From the NCBI GenBank assembly GCA_938074445.1, contig CALJEK010000031.1, positions 1-64,000 on the forward strand: DNA of 64,000 bases, written 5' to 3'. The DNA is from Candidatus Kryptoniota bacterium. GTDB taxonomy: Bacteria; Bacteroidota; Ignavibacteria; Kryptoniales; Kryptoniaceae. Made by a program: the position numbers and the translations under genes. The notes beneath the pieces are model-generated. The model did not search any database, was not told the origin of the DNA, and saw only the letters and a list, made by a program, of their open reading frames with translations. The first letter of the stretch is position 1. The number at the start of each line of letters is the position of its first letter. Shown in pieces: positions 35,668 through 43,419 of this stretch.

Positions 35668-36756
35668 TTATGGCAAGTTTAACGGAATTTTAACATCTAT
35701 CCTCTCAAGAAACCTCGAGCCAAGCCTCTTACATTCATTGTAAAGTTGGTCGATCTTTTCACCTCTCATTACCTTTTCAACAAGAGTGATATAAAGTCGC
35801 TCAAAATTATAACCGTATTTTTCTGCGATTGCGAGAAGCGAGTTAAATTTTCTGGCGACTTTCCCATTACGAATAAACCCCACTTCAATCTTTCCCAGCT
35901 CTGAGTATATTAAACCACGTTTATCCCCAGTTTCGGTGAAAATTTTTTCAGCCTTTAAAAACTTTTCCATCGCCATATCAACATCACCTATAACCTTCGC
36001 AAGAGTTCCCTCGCCCCATAGAGTATAGGCATAACTTATCTTATCTCCGATCTTCTCATAATTTTTTGTGGCAAGAGCAAAATATTTTTTCGCTTTTTCA
36101 AAATTTCCCAACATTCTATTTGCGTTTGCGATGCCACAGTAAGAGTAAGCAATTCCAAATTTATCTTTTATTTTCCTAAAAACAGCGTTGGCTTTTGTAT
36201 AAAATTCAAGAGACATTTCGAAGTCACCCATTATCCTCGATACCCCCCCAAGCCCGCAGAGAGAATATCCAATTCCAGATTTATCCCCAAGATTTTCGTA
36301 AAGCACCAATGATTTTTTAAAAGACTTTAAGGCATGCTCAAGTGCTCCCATAAATCTTAAAGTTCCTCCCCTCGCCCATAAAATATACGCCTGCCCTTCT
36401 AAGTCACCAATCTTTTTATAAATTCCCCATGCGATATCAAAAACTTCAATTGCTTTATGCAATTTCCCAATCGCCCTCAAAGCAGTTCCAAGTCCGGCAT
36501 ATGCATCAGCAACCGCTCTTTCGTCAATTCTCCGTGCCAATTTTAAAGCGAGTCGATAATAACTTATGGATTTTTTAAAATTGCCAGCCAACCTTGCGCA
36601 GTGTCCTTCGCTCAACCGAAGATAAAAAAGCCCATCCTCATCAAAAGAATCATTGCGTAAATTTTTATCAATTTTCTCGTAAATCAAAAGCGCCTTCGCA
36701 AACTTGCTTTCACTTTGCAACTTTTCAGCTTTCTTGATCTCGTCAATAATTTTCAT
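35668..36756 (-). CDS. Tetratricopeptide repeat protein between mqnE and mqnA
   Basis: A 362-aa protein made of about eight TPR units; examples are ALKSFKKSLVLYENLGDKSG and MSLEFYTKANAVFRKIKDKF. The repeats share a short GLGGVSRIMGDFE-like linker with high glycine content. No signal peptide or enzymatic domain is seen, so it is probably a cytoplasmic scaffold. Its place between two menaquinone genes (39 and 23 base gaps) suggests it may organise or regulate that pathway, but this is only context. Confidence 0.85.
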   Translation of the reverse strand: MKIIDEIKKAEKLQSESKFAKALLIYEKIDKNLRNDSFDEDGLFYLRLSEGHCARLAGNFKKSISYYRLALKLARRIDERAVADAYAGLGTALRAIGKLHKAIEVFDIAWGIYKKIGDLEGQAYILWARGGTLRFMGALEHALKSFKKSLVLYENLGDKSGIGYSLCGLGGVSRIMGDFEMSLEFYTKANAVFRKIKDKFGIAYSYCGIANANRMLGNFEKAKKYFALATKNYEKIGDKISYAYTLWGEGTLAKVIGDVDMAMEKFLKAEKIFTETGDKRGLIYSELGKIEVGFIRNGKVARKFNSLLAIAEKYGYNFERLYITLVEKVMRGEKIDQLYNECKRLGSRFLERIDVKIPLNLP

Positions 36757-36795
36757 CTCAAGACCCTTTATATTAAGTCACTCAAATTTTTCTTT

Positions 36796-37908
36796 TTAAT
36801 ACTCTGCAATGACATTGTAATAAGCGTCCCTTTCAACTGGCGTTCTCCCGGCATCTTTGATAAGTTTAATGAGCTGGTTTTTTGAGAGATATTGCGCCGT
36901 ATCAGCACCTGCCATATGATAAATTCTTTCCTCGCGAACCGTGCCATCCAAATCATCAACACCAAAGTTCTGCGAGATTTGCGCTATCTTTACACCTGTT
37001 GAAACCCAAAAGCATTTTATATGAAGGAAATTATCAAGCATCAACCTCGCAACGGCGAAACTTTTCAGATTCTGTAAACCTGTAACCCAATCACCAGCAT
37101 ACTTGTTATTCTTGGGGTGATACGGCAGAGGGATAAAAGTTAAAAAACCACCCGTTTCATCCTGTAACTCACGAAGTTTTATTAAATGTTCAACTCTTTC
37201 TTCAACTGTCTCCATATGCCCATAAAGCATTGTCGCATTGGTTTTTATACCAAGTTTATGCGCGGTTCTATGCACCTCAAGCCATTCCTCCGCACCGATT
37301 TTATCTGGAAATAATTTCTGTCTAACCCTTTCACTAAAAACCTCAGCACCGCCACCAGGCATCGTATCAAGTCCAGCCTCTTTTAGCTCCGAAAGAACTT
37401 CCTCATAAGTCTTTTTAAAGAGTTTTGCAAAATAATCTATCTCAACCGCGGTGAAAGCCTTTATATTAATCCTCTGGTTTATGTCTTTTATACCCCGCAT
37501 CATATCCAGATAGTATTCCCATGGCAATCTCGGATCAAGCGCCCCAACTATATGAACCTCAACAATCTCATCTTTTAAAGCCCGAATTTTCTCAAAAATT
37601 TGCTCAAGCGAAAACCTATATGCCCCCTCTTGACCCTCTTTTCTGTAAAATGAACAAAATTTGCAATCAAGCTCACAGATGTTTGAGTAATTTATGATGT
37701 GATTCTTCACAAAATAAGTTCTATTGCCATTTAACCTCTCACGAACTATATTCGCAAGAAATCCAAGTGAAAGGATATCGTTCGTGCTGTAAAGCATAAT
37801 TCCATCTTCAAATGTTAATCTTTCGCCCTCAACAATCTTTTCAAAAATATGCATTAACCCCGACTTTTGGATATGTCTTTTTTGCACGGGTAAGATTTCT
37901 ATTTCCAT
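36796..37908 (-). CDS. mqnE: Aminodeoxyfutalosine synthase (radical SAM)
   Basis: MqnE joins 3-enolpyruvylbenzoate-derived substrate and SAM to give aminodeoxyfutalosine. The iron-sulfur motif CELDCKFCSFYRKEG has normal CX3CX2C spacing; VEVHIVGALDPRLPWEYYLDM, KAFTAVEIDYFAKLF and DTMPGGGAEVFSERVRQKLFP are characteristic of the MqnE/MqnC/CofH group. I choose MqnE over MqnC from the HIVGxLxP and AVEIxxFAK segments and the neighbouring mqnA. ATG at 37908; transcription probably starts in the 60-base gap after the rplS terminator. Confidence 0.88.
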   Translation of the reverse strand: MEIEILPVQKRHIQKSGLMHIFEKIVEGERLTFEDGIMLYSTNDILSLGFLANIVRERLNGNRTYFVKNHIINYSNICELDCKFCSFYRKEGQEGAYRFSLEQIFEKIRALKDEIVEVHIVGALDPRLPWEYYLDMMRGIKDINQRINIKAFTAVEIDYFAKLFKKTYEEVLSELKEAGLDTMPGGGAEVFSERVRQKLFPDKIGAEEWLEVHRTAHKLGIKTNATMLYGHMETVEERVEHLIKLRELQDETGGFLTFIPLPYHPKNNKYAGDWVTGLQNLKSFAVARLMLDNFLHIKCFWVSTGVKIAQISQNFGVDDLDGTVREERIYHMAGADTAQYLSKNQLIKLIKDAGRTPVERDAYYNVIAEY

Positions 37909-37970
37909 TTAGCCATATTCTTTATTTTTGATAAAAACCAAACTCCGGCGGTTGTTCTAAATTAATAAAA

Positions 37971-37994
37971 AAGGACACGCACAAGCGTGTCCTT
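37971..37994 (-). terminator. Terminator after rplS
   Basis: AAGGACACGC pairs perfectly with GCGTGTCCTT around an ACAA loop; the minus strand then reads TTTTTATTAATTT. It ends the ffh-rplS ribosomal operon. Confidence 0.9.
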
Positions 37995-37998
37995 AAAT

Positions 37999-38340
37999 TT
38001 ACTCTGAAGTTTTTTGACGTACCTGCTTGGCGCTCATCTCACGCAAATAATAAAGCTTCGCTCTCCTTACAGCACCACGCTTTTTTACCTCAATTTTTGC
38101 AATTGAAGGAGAATGAAGCGGGAAGATTCTTTCAACTCCAACGCCATCGCTTATCTTACGAACTGTAAATGTTTCATTTAACCCGCTACCTCTTCTTGAG
38201 ATAACAATGCCCTCAAATTCTTGAATTCTTTCCTTATCACCCTCAACAACACGGACATGAACTGAAACAGTGTCACCAGGCTTAAAGTCTGGTATATCCG
38301 TTTTAAGATATTTTGACTCGACAAGCTTTACTTTATCCAT
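37999..38340 (-). CDS. rplS: 50S ribosomal protein L19
   Basis: L19 sits at the 30S-50S interface. The sequence [58 protein letters not shown] and [10 protein letters not shown] is diagnostic. I start at the ATG at 38340 (MDKVKLVES), because a GGGAG ribosome site lies nine bases upstream; the track's ATG at 38349 is right against that site. Last gene of the ffh-rpsP-khpA-rimM-trmD-rplS operon, overlapping the trmD end by eight bases. Confidence 0.97.
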   Translation of the reverse strand: MDKVKLVESKYLKTDIPDFKPGDTVSVHVRVVEGDKERIQEFEGIVISRRGSGLNETFTVRKISDGVGVERIFPLHSPSIAKIEVKKRGAVRRAKLYYLREMSAKQVRQKTSE

Positions 38341-39034
38341 TTTTATCATCTCCCATTATTTTGTTTAATAAATCACGCCTTCTTTTTATCGTTTTTTCAA
38401 GCGCTTTTTCATATCGCCACTTCCTTATTAACTCATGGTTCCCAGAAAGCAAAACCTCTGGAACTTTCATCCCTCTGTATTCAGCGGGTCTCGTGTAATG
38501 CGGATGATCTAAAAGACCCACTTGAAAAGAATCAGTCATAGCCGATTCAATGTCATTCAAAACGCCGGGAATCAACCTAATGGTTGCGTCAATAACAACG
38601 AGAGCTGGGAGCTCCCCACCTGTTAGAACATAATCACCAATAGAAACTTCCCTTGTCACAAGCGCTTCCCTAACTCTTTCATCAACTCCTTTATAATGAC
38701 CACAGAGAAAAATTACATTATTAAGTTTCGCAAATTCATTAGCCATTTTTTGATTAAAAAGTTCACCATCTGGCGTCAAAAAAATCACCTCGTCATATTC
38801 CCTTTCACTTTTTAATTTCTCGATGCATTCAAAAATTGGCTCAGGTCTTAAAATCATTCCGGGACCTCCACCGTATGGGTGATCGTCAATTTGTCTATAT
38901 CTCCCGATACCATAATCATGCAAATCATGAACGTATATTTCTACTATACCTTTCTCACGAGCTCTTTTAATTATGCTCGAATTCAAAGGGCTTTCAAATA
39001 TCTGCGGAACCGCTGTTATTATATCAATTCTCAT
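38333..39034 (-). CDS. trmD: tRNA (guanine-N1)-methyltransferase TrmD
   Basis: TrmD makes m1G37 in tRNAs, preventing frameshifting. The knotted SPOUT fold motifs are clear: [55 protein letters not shown], and [20 protein letters not shown]. 233 aa is standard. Its ribosome site is a perfect AAGGAGGTGAT, one of the strongest in the window. It lies between rimM and rplS, the classical order, and overlaps the first codons of rplS. Confidence 0.97.
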   Translation of the reverse strand: MRIDIITAVPQIFESPLNSSIIKRAREKGIVEIYVHDLHDYGIGRYRQIDDHPYGGGPGMILRPEPIFECIEKLKSEREYDEVIFLTPDGELFNQKMANEFAKLNNVIFLCGHYKGVDERVREALVTREVSIGDYVLTGGELPALVVIDATIRLIPGVLNDIESAMTDSFQVGLLDHPHYTRPAEYRGMKVPEVLLSGNHELIRKWRYEKALEKTIKRRRDLLNKIMGDDKNG

Positions 39035-39049
39035 CCCTTATCACCTCCT

Positions 39050-39559
39050 TCAATCGATCAAGCCTTCCATTAACTCAATTATAACCATCTTCTTCTCAAG
39101 GTCAACCTTTTTAACAACATCGCTTATAGCCGGAATTAAAACTTCCTTGCCCTTTGATTCCACAACATAAACATCGTTTGCTGGCAGAAGCCAAACATCC
39201 GTTATCATACCTATCTTATTCCCATTCACATCATAAACCTTTAAGCCGATCAAGTCATGAACATAATAAAAGCCATCAGGCAATGAGACAAGTTCTTCCT
39301 CAGGTATATAGATAAATTTTCCAGAGAACGATTCAGCAGTAGTTCTATCGTTCACATTTTTAAATTTCAAAATGACATTTTCATGACGCAAAAACGAACT
39401 CACAACATAATATTCTTCAACCTCAACTGGATTATCACCAATGTAAACACGTTTTAACTTCTTAAATCTTTCAACAAAATCAGTTATAGGCTTTACGCAA
39501 ACTTGTCCTTTTAGACCGTAGGGTCCTAAAATCTTGCCAATTATACACAAATCGCCCAT
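39050..39559 (-). CDS. rimM: 16S rRNA processing protein RimM
   Basis: RimM assists 30S head assembly through S19. The N-terminal RimM domain starts IIGKILGPYGLKGQVCVKPITD, and the PRC-barrel domain has YVHDLIGLKVYDVNGNKIGMITDVW and LIPAISDVVKKVDLEKKMVIIELMEGL. The length of 169 aa is normal. It is upstream of trmD in the ribosomal operon, with a secreted unknown gene just before it. No anomaly in the gene itself. Confidence 0.95.
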   Translation of the reverse strand: MGDLCIIGKILGPYGLKGQVCVKPITDFVERFKKLKRVYIGDNPVEVEEYYVVSSFLRHENVILKFKNVNDRTTAESFSGKFIYIPEEELVSLPDGFYYVHDLIGLKVYDVNGNKIGMITDVWLLPANDVYVVESKGKEVLIPAISDVVKKVDLEKKMVIIELMEGLID

Positions 39560-39576
39560 AAAAACTTTAAAATCTC

Positions 39577-39936
39577 CTACTTAAAAATTGGCATATTAAA
39601 CTTTTCCTTCGGTGGATGCCTCCAGATTCGGATGAAATACTTAACATTACCACGGATTAAACCTGTATCATCAAATCTTTCGATATGCACAAACTTCTTT
39701 TCAATTTCCCGCCTTATTTCATCGCTCATTGTTTTCAGGTCCTTTAACCTTTCTTTCAACTTCTCCAAATTTCCGAACCTCACTGAATCAACGAACAATT
39801 TTTGAATTTTTTCGCAATCCGAAATCGAATCTGAAGGCAAAGCCAAGTATTTTGTCTTATTCTCAGAATTCGCAAAACCTTCCAAGGCAAAGAAGCATAA
39901 TAAAGTTGCAAACTTTTTAATTACAGATTGCCTCAC
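39577..39936 (-). CDS. Secreted protein of unknown function inserted in the rpsP-trmD operon
   Basis: I do not recognise this 119-aa protein. A GTG start gives a plausible signal peptide (MRQSVIKKFATLLCFFALEGFANS) followed by a helical charged region (CEKIQKLFVDSVRFGNLEKLKERLKDLK) and VKYFIRIWRHPPKEKF near the end. It lies between khpA and rimM, where most bacteria have nothing, with 17 bases to rimM. Start codon choice is uncertain because no strong ribosome site precedes it. It could be a lineage-specific insertion or a poorly conserved envelope protein. Confidence 0.65.
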   Translation of the reverse strand: MRQSVIKKFATLLCFFALEGFANSENKTKYLALPSDSISDCEKIQKLFVDSVRFGNLEKLKERLKDLKTMSDEIRREIEKKFVHIERFDDTGLIRGNVKYFIRIWRHPPKEKFNMPIFK

Positions 39937-39983
39937 TTCATCGTTTAAGATTGAGTGGAAGCAATTTCAGAACTAAAAATACC

Positions 39984-40214
39984 TCATTGTAAAATTTCCA
40001 ACACCGCTTTTTTGCCTTCTTTGGCAGCGACAGCGCTCAACAACACACGCATAGCATTTGCCGTCCTTCCTCTCCTCCCGATAACCTTTCCAACATCATC
40101 TCGACCGACCTGCAATCTAAAAATCACACGATTCTCCCTGTCCTCCATCGTTATCTTTACATCTTCAGGTTTGTCAACCAGATGTTTTGCGATGAATTCA
40201 AGAAATTCGCGCAT
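39984..40214 (-). CDS. khpA: KH-domain RNA-binding protein KhpA
   Basis: A 76-aa single KH domain with the IGRRGRTANAMRVLLSAVA loop (GxxG variant GRRG) after FRLQVGRDDVGKV. The ATG at 40214 (MREFLEFIAKHLVD) is preferred: a GGAGGG ribosome site lies upstream, which the track's earlier ATG would overlap. KhpA forms a complex with KhpB/Jag in Gram-positives and binds many RNAs. It follows rpsP, the usual place. Confidence 0.94.
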   Translation of the reverse strand: MREFLEFIAKHLVDKPEDVKITMEDRENRVIFRLQVGRDDVGKVIGRRGRTANAMRVLLSAVAAKEGKKAVLEILQ

Positions 40215-40271
40215 TTTCAAGCCCTCCATAATGTTTCAATTTATACCATGGAGGGCGTCACCATCAAGAAA

Positions 40272-40697
40272 TTAACTTTCCTGAGATGGCGCCTCTCCCT
40301 GCTCAGAGCTCTTCTCTTTCTGTTTTTTCCTCAATCTCCTTCTCTCTTTCTTCTCTGCCTCTTTCTTCTCCTTGTTCATTTGAAGATTAAGCCATTTTTC
40401 ATACTCAGCCTGAATGAATGCTTCATCTTTACCTTGCTTCATTAAAGACCACTTTAACCATATCCCCTTCCTTCTCAAAAGAGATTTAACGGTATCGGTC
40501 GGAATTGCGCCTTTTTTAAGCCAATGTATAACTCTGTCTTCTTTAACTTCAATTTGCATCGGCATTGGAAGAGGGTTATACCAACCAATTGATTCGATAT
40601 ACTTCCCATCTCTTGGTTCCTTTGCATCAGCGACAACAATTCTGTAAAAAGGTTGTTTCTTCTTTCCAAATCTTTGCAACCGAATCTTTACAGCCAA
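40272..40697 (-). CDS. rpsP: 30S ribosomal protein S16 with extended charged tail
   Basis: S16 core is standard: VKIRLQRFGKKKQPFYRIVVADA, then RDGKYIESIGWYNPLP and DRVIHWLKKGAIPTDTVKSLL. A TTG start is used, set by the GGGGAG ribosome site six bases upstream and by the conserved MAVKIRL opening. The 141-aa length exceeds the usual 80-100 because of a Lys/Glu-rich tail (EKKEAEKKERRRLRKKQKEK) typical of Bacteroidota/Chlorobi relatives. Second gene in the ffh operon. Confidence 0.96.
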   Translation of the reverse strand: MAVKIRLQRFGKKKQPFYRIVVADAKEPRDGKYIESIGWYNPLPMPMQIEVKEDRVIHWLKKGAIPTDTVKSLLRRKGIWLKWSLMKQGKDEAFIQAEYEKWLNLQMNKEKKEAEKKERRRLRKKQKEKSSEQGEAPSQES

Positions 40698-40727
40698 ATT
40701 TTTCTCCCCATTTGTTTTTAATTTTAT

Positions 40728-42053
40728 CTAAAATGGAATTTTAAAATTCTTAAACCTTCCGCGATTTAACTGCTTGATCAACTTTTGCATCTCCTCAAAT
40801 TGCCTCAACAACACATTAACATCCTGCACCGTGGTTCCACTTCCCATAGCAATTCTTCTTTTACGGCTTGCGTTGATAATTTGCGGTCTTTGCCTTTCCT
40901 CGGGTGTCATCGAGTTTATTATCGCTTCCAACTTAACAAGTTGCTTTTCATCTATATCGATATTCCTCAATGCACTTCCAACTCCAGGGATCATACTTAA
41001 CAATTCCTTTAGCGGTCCCATCTTTCTTATTTCTCTTATCTGATCTCTGAAATCCTCGAGGGTAAATTGATTTTTTTTAAGTTTTTCTTCGAGCTTCTTT
41101 GCTTTCTCTTCATCAACTTGCTTCTGGGCTTTTTCAACAAGTGTTATTATATCACCCATTCCCAAAATCCTCGAAGCCATGCGGTCAGGATAAAACGGTT
41201 CAAGAGCATCGAGCTTTTCGCCAACACTTACAAATTTTATCGGCTTGTTCACAACCGCTTTAATTGAAAGAGCAGCGCCACCGCGAGCATCCCCATCAAG
41301 CTTCGTTAAAACAACACCATCAAAATTCAATCTATCGTTAAACTCCTTTGCGACATTAACCGCTTCCTGCCCAGTCATTGAATCAACAACGAAAAGAATT
41401 TCATGAGGTTTCACGGCGTCTTTTATCCTTTCAACCTCCTGCATCATTTCCTCATCTATGTGCATTCTACCTGCAGTATCAATTATAACAATGTCTCTGT
41501 AATTTTTTCTCGCGAAATCAATAGAACCCACCGCAATTTGAACAGGGTCTACGCCTGAATCCATTGAAAAAACAGGAACCTGAATCTGGTCACCCAATTG
41601 TTTCAGTTGCTCAATCGCAGCTGGACGATATATATCAGCTGCAACTAAAAGCGGGTGTCTGCCCTTATGCTTTAAATGATTTGCAAGCTTCGCACAAAAA
41701 GTTGTTTTACCAGAACCCTGAAGCCCAACTATCATTATCACAGTTGGTGGATTTGAAGAAAATTTTATATCCGCACGCGTTGACCCCATCAAATTTACAA
41801 GCTCGTCATAAATAATCTTTATCAACATCTGCCCTGGCGTAACACTTCTCAATACCTCCTGCCCCAGCGCCTTTTGCTGAACCTTCTCGGTAAAATCTTT
41901 AACTACTTTGTAATTAACATCTGCTTCAAGAAGAACGCGCCTGACCTCACGCATCGTCTCAGCAATGTTAGACTCAGTGATCCTGGCCTGACCACGAATC
42001 TTCTTAAAAAGCAATTCAAATTTTTGGGTTATCTCCTCAAACATCTTGCTCAA
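40728..42053 (-). CDS. ffh: Signal recognition particle protein Ffh
   Basis: Ffh is the SRP54 GTPase that targets membrane proteins. The N domain is followed by the G domain (P-loop GLQGSGKTTFCAKLA, then DTAGRMHIDEEMMQEV and LTKLDGDARGGAALS), and the methionine-containing M domain at the C-terminus (MGPLKELLSMIPGVG, GSGTTVQDVNVLLRQFEEMQ). 441 aa is full length. First gene of the ffh-rpsP-khpA-rimM-trmD-rplS run, with a 30-base gap to rpsP. Confidence 0.97.
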   Translation of the reverse strand: MSKMFEEITQKFELLFKKIRGQARITESNIAETMREVRRVLLEADVNYKVVKDFTEKVQQKALGQEVLRSVTPGQMLIKIIYDELVNLMGSTRADIKFSSNPPTVIMIVGLQGSGKTTFCAKLANHLKHKGRHPLLVAADIYRPAAIEQLKQLGDQIQVPVFSMDSGVDPVQIAVGSIDFARKNYRDIVIIDTAGRMHIDEEMMQEVERIKDAVKPHEILFVVDSMTGQEAVNVAKEFNDRLNFDGVVLTKLDGDARGGAALSIKAVVNKPIKFVSVGEKLDALEPFYPDRMASRILGMGDIITLVEKAQKQVDEEKAKKLEEKLKKNQFTLEDFRDQIREIRKMGPLKELLSMIPGVGSALRNIDIDEKQLVKLEAIINSMTPEERQRPQIINASRKRRIAMGSGTTVQDVNVLLRQFEEMQKLIKQLNRGRFKNFKIPF

Positions 42054-42144
42054 ATTTTATCTTTAAACTCGGAAAGAGAAACTTTCCTTTTTGCTTTGCA
42101 AATTTAAAAAAAATCAATTTCTTTTACAAAATGAGCGCTTCAAA

Positions 42145-43311
42145 TCAACTAACCCGTCTTAAATAAACAAAACAAACCAGCGACAAAACCTGAAGCCCAA
42201 TTGAAAAAATAATCAAATAAACGATCGAAACCTCGTATAACCATCCAATAGCCAATCCCCCAACAAACCACGCAACCCCAAACAAACTATGAAATATCCC
42301 ATAAGCCAAACCTCGCCTTTGGAATGGAACGATTATCGCTATAGCCGATTTCATCACCGTTTCCTGAAATCCCATCACTACACCCCACAAAATTACCCCA
42401 ATAATCACTAATATTAAATTCCCCCAAACAAATGCGAAAATTGACACAGGCATAGCAAAAATAGGAATAAGAAAAAGAACCTTAAGCTTAAATCTGTCGA
42501 ACAACCCACCGACAATAAGCGCGGTTACCGCGTCAATCGCCATAGCCAGAGCGAATAAAGACGGAATTATCTCATCAGGCATGATTTGGATTTTCTTAAA
42601 GTGGTAAGATATAATCTGAAAATGCGGATAACCACATATCGTGAGCATGCTAAATAAAAGATAAAGATAAAAAGTCTTGCCAAATTTTTTATCGCTTGAG
42701 CCCGTACTTTCGGTCTCCAAAAGCTCTGGTTTTGGATAAATTGCCACAGTTGTAAAAAGCGTCAAAAGAGATAAAATTGCAGGAATCCCAAGGGACAGGA
42801 AAGCCAAAGCATAACTTTTGCTTGAGTAAATCACTCCAGCGACAACCAATGGTCCAACAACTGCACCAATTTGGTCAAGCGCTTCATGTAATCCAAAACC
42901 CTTTCCATATCCGATGTTCGAGGAGGCATAGGAAAGAATCGTATCTCGTGCTGGAGTTCTTACAGCTTTGCCAAATCTCTCAGCTATAATTAAAATAGAT
43001 GCGATTTCCCAACTCCCAGCAAAAGCGAGCAATGGCACCGCGACAAGATTAATTAAATATCCAGCAACTGTTATAAACCAATGTTTTTTCGTTTTGTCAA
43101 CAACATAGCCAGAGATCAAACGAAATCCATATCCAACCAACTCTCCTAACCCACTAATTAAACCAACCGCTGTTGCACTTGCACCTAAAGTGAACAAAAA
43201 AGGACCCAAAATTCCCCGAGACCCTTCATAAGTTATATCCGCAAACAAACTAACAAATCCAAGCAATATAACAACTTTAAACGCTCTCCTAACATCGATT
43301 TTACTTTGCAT
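42145..43311 (-). CDS. Major facilitator superfamily transporter
   Basis: A 388-aa protein with about 12 membrane helices in two six-helix halves. The MFS A-motif region is seen in GELVGYGFRLISGYVVDKTKKH and its counterpart LIVGGLFDRFKLKVLFLIP. ERFGKAVRTPARDTILSYAS is a loop pattern I associate with drug or sugar exporters of this superfamily. The substrate is not identifiable. It sits after the S9 peptidase gene beyond a hairpin and ends close to ffh. Confidence 0.85.
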   Translation of the reverse strand: MQSKIDVRRAFKVVILLGFVSLFADITYEGSRGILGPFLFTLGASATAVGLISGLGELVGYGFRLISGYVVDKTKKHWFITVAGYLINLVAVPLLAFAGSWEIASILIIAERFGKAVRTPARDTILSYASSNIGYGKGFGLHEALDQIGAVVGPLVVAGVIYSSKSYALAFLSLGIPAILSLLTLFTTVAIYPKPELLETESTGSSDKKFGKTFYLYLLFSMLTICGYPHFQIISYHFKKIQIMPDEIIPSLFALAMAIDAVTALIVGGLFDRFKLKVLFLIPIFAMPVSIFAFVWGNLILVIIGVILWGVVMGFQETVMKSAIAIIVPFQRRGLAYGIFHSLFGVAWFVGGLAIGWLYEVSIVYLIIFSIGLQVLSLVCFVYLRRVS

Positions 43312-43355
43312 GTTGCTAAACTTTTTATTTTGTTTAATTTTTTTAAAACAAAAAG

Positions 43356-43391
43356 CCCCACCCTTTAGCCATTCAAAGGCTAAAAGATGGG
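43356..43391 (-). terminator. Terminator after the S9 peptidase gene
   Basis: TTTAGCC pairs with GGCTAAA across a seven-base loop, with an outer CCCA/TGGG stem and an internal loop between. On the minus strand it runs into GGGGCTTTTTGTTTT, so it ends the peptidase transcript before the MFS gene. Confidence 0.75.
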
Positions 43392-43419
43392 AGCAACTTG
43401 TGAAACAAAACTTAAAAAT

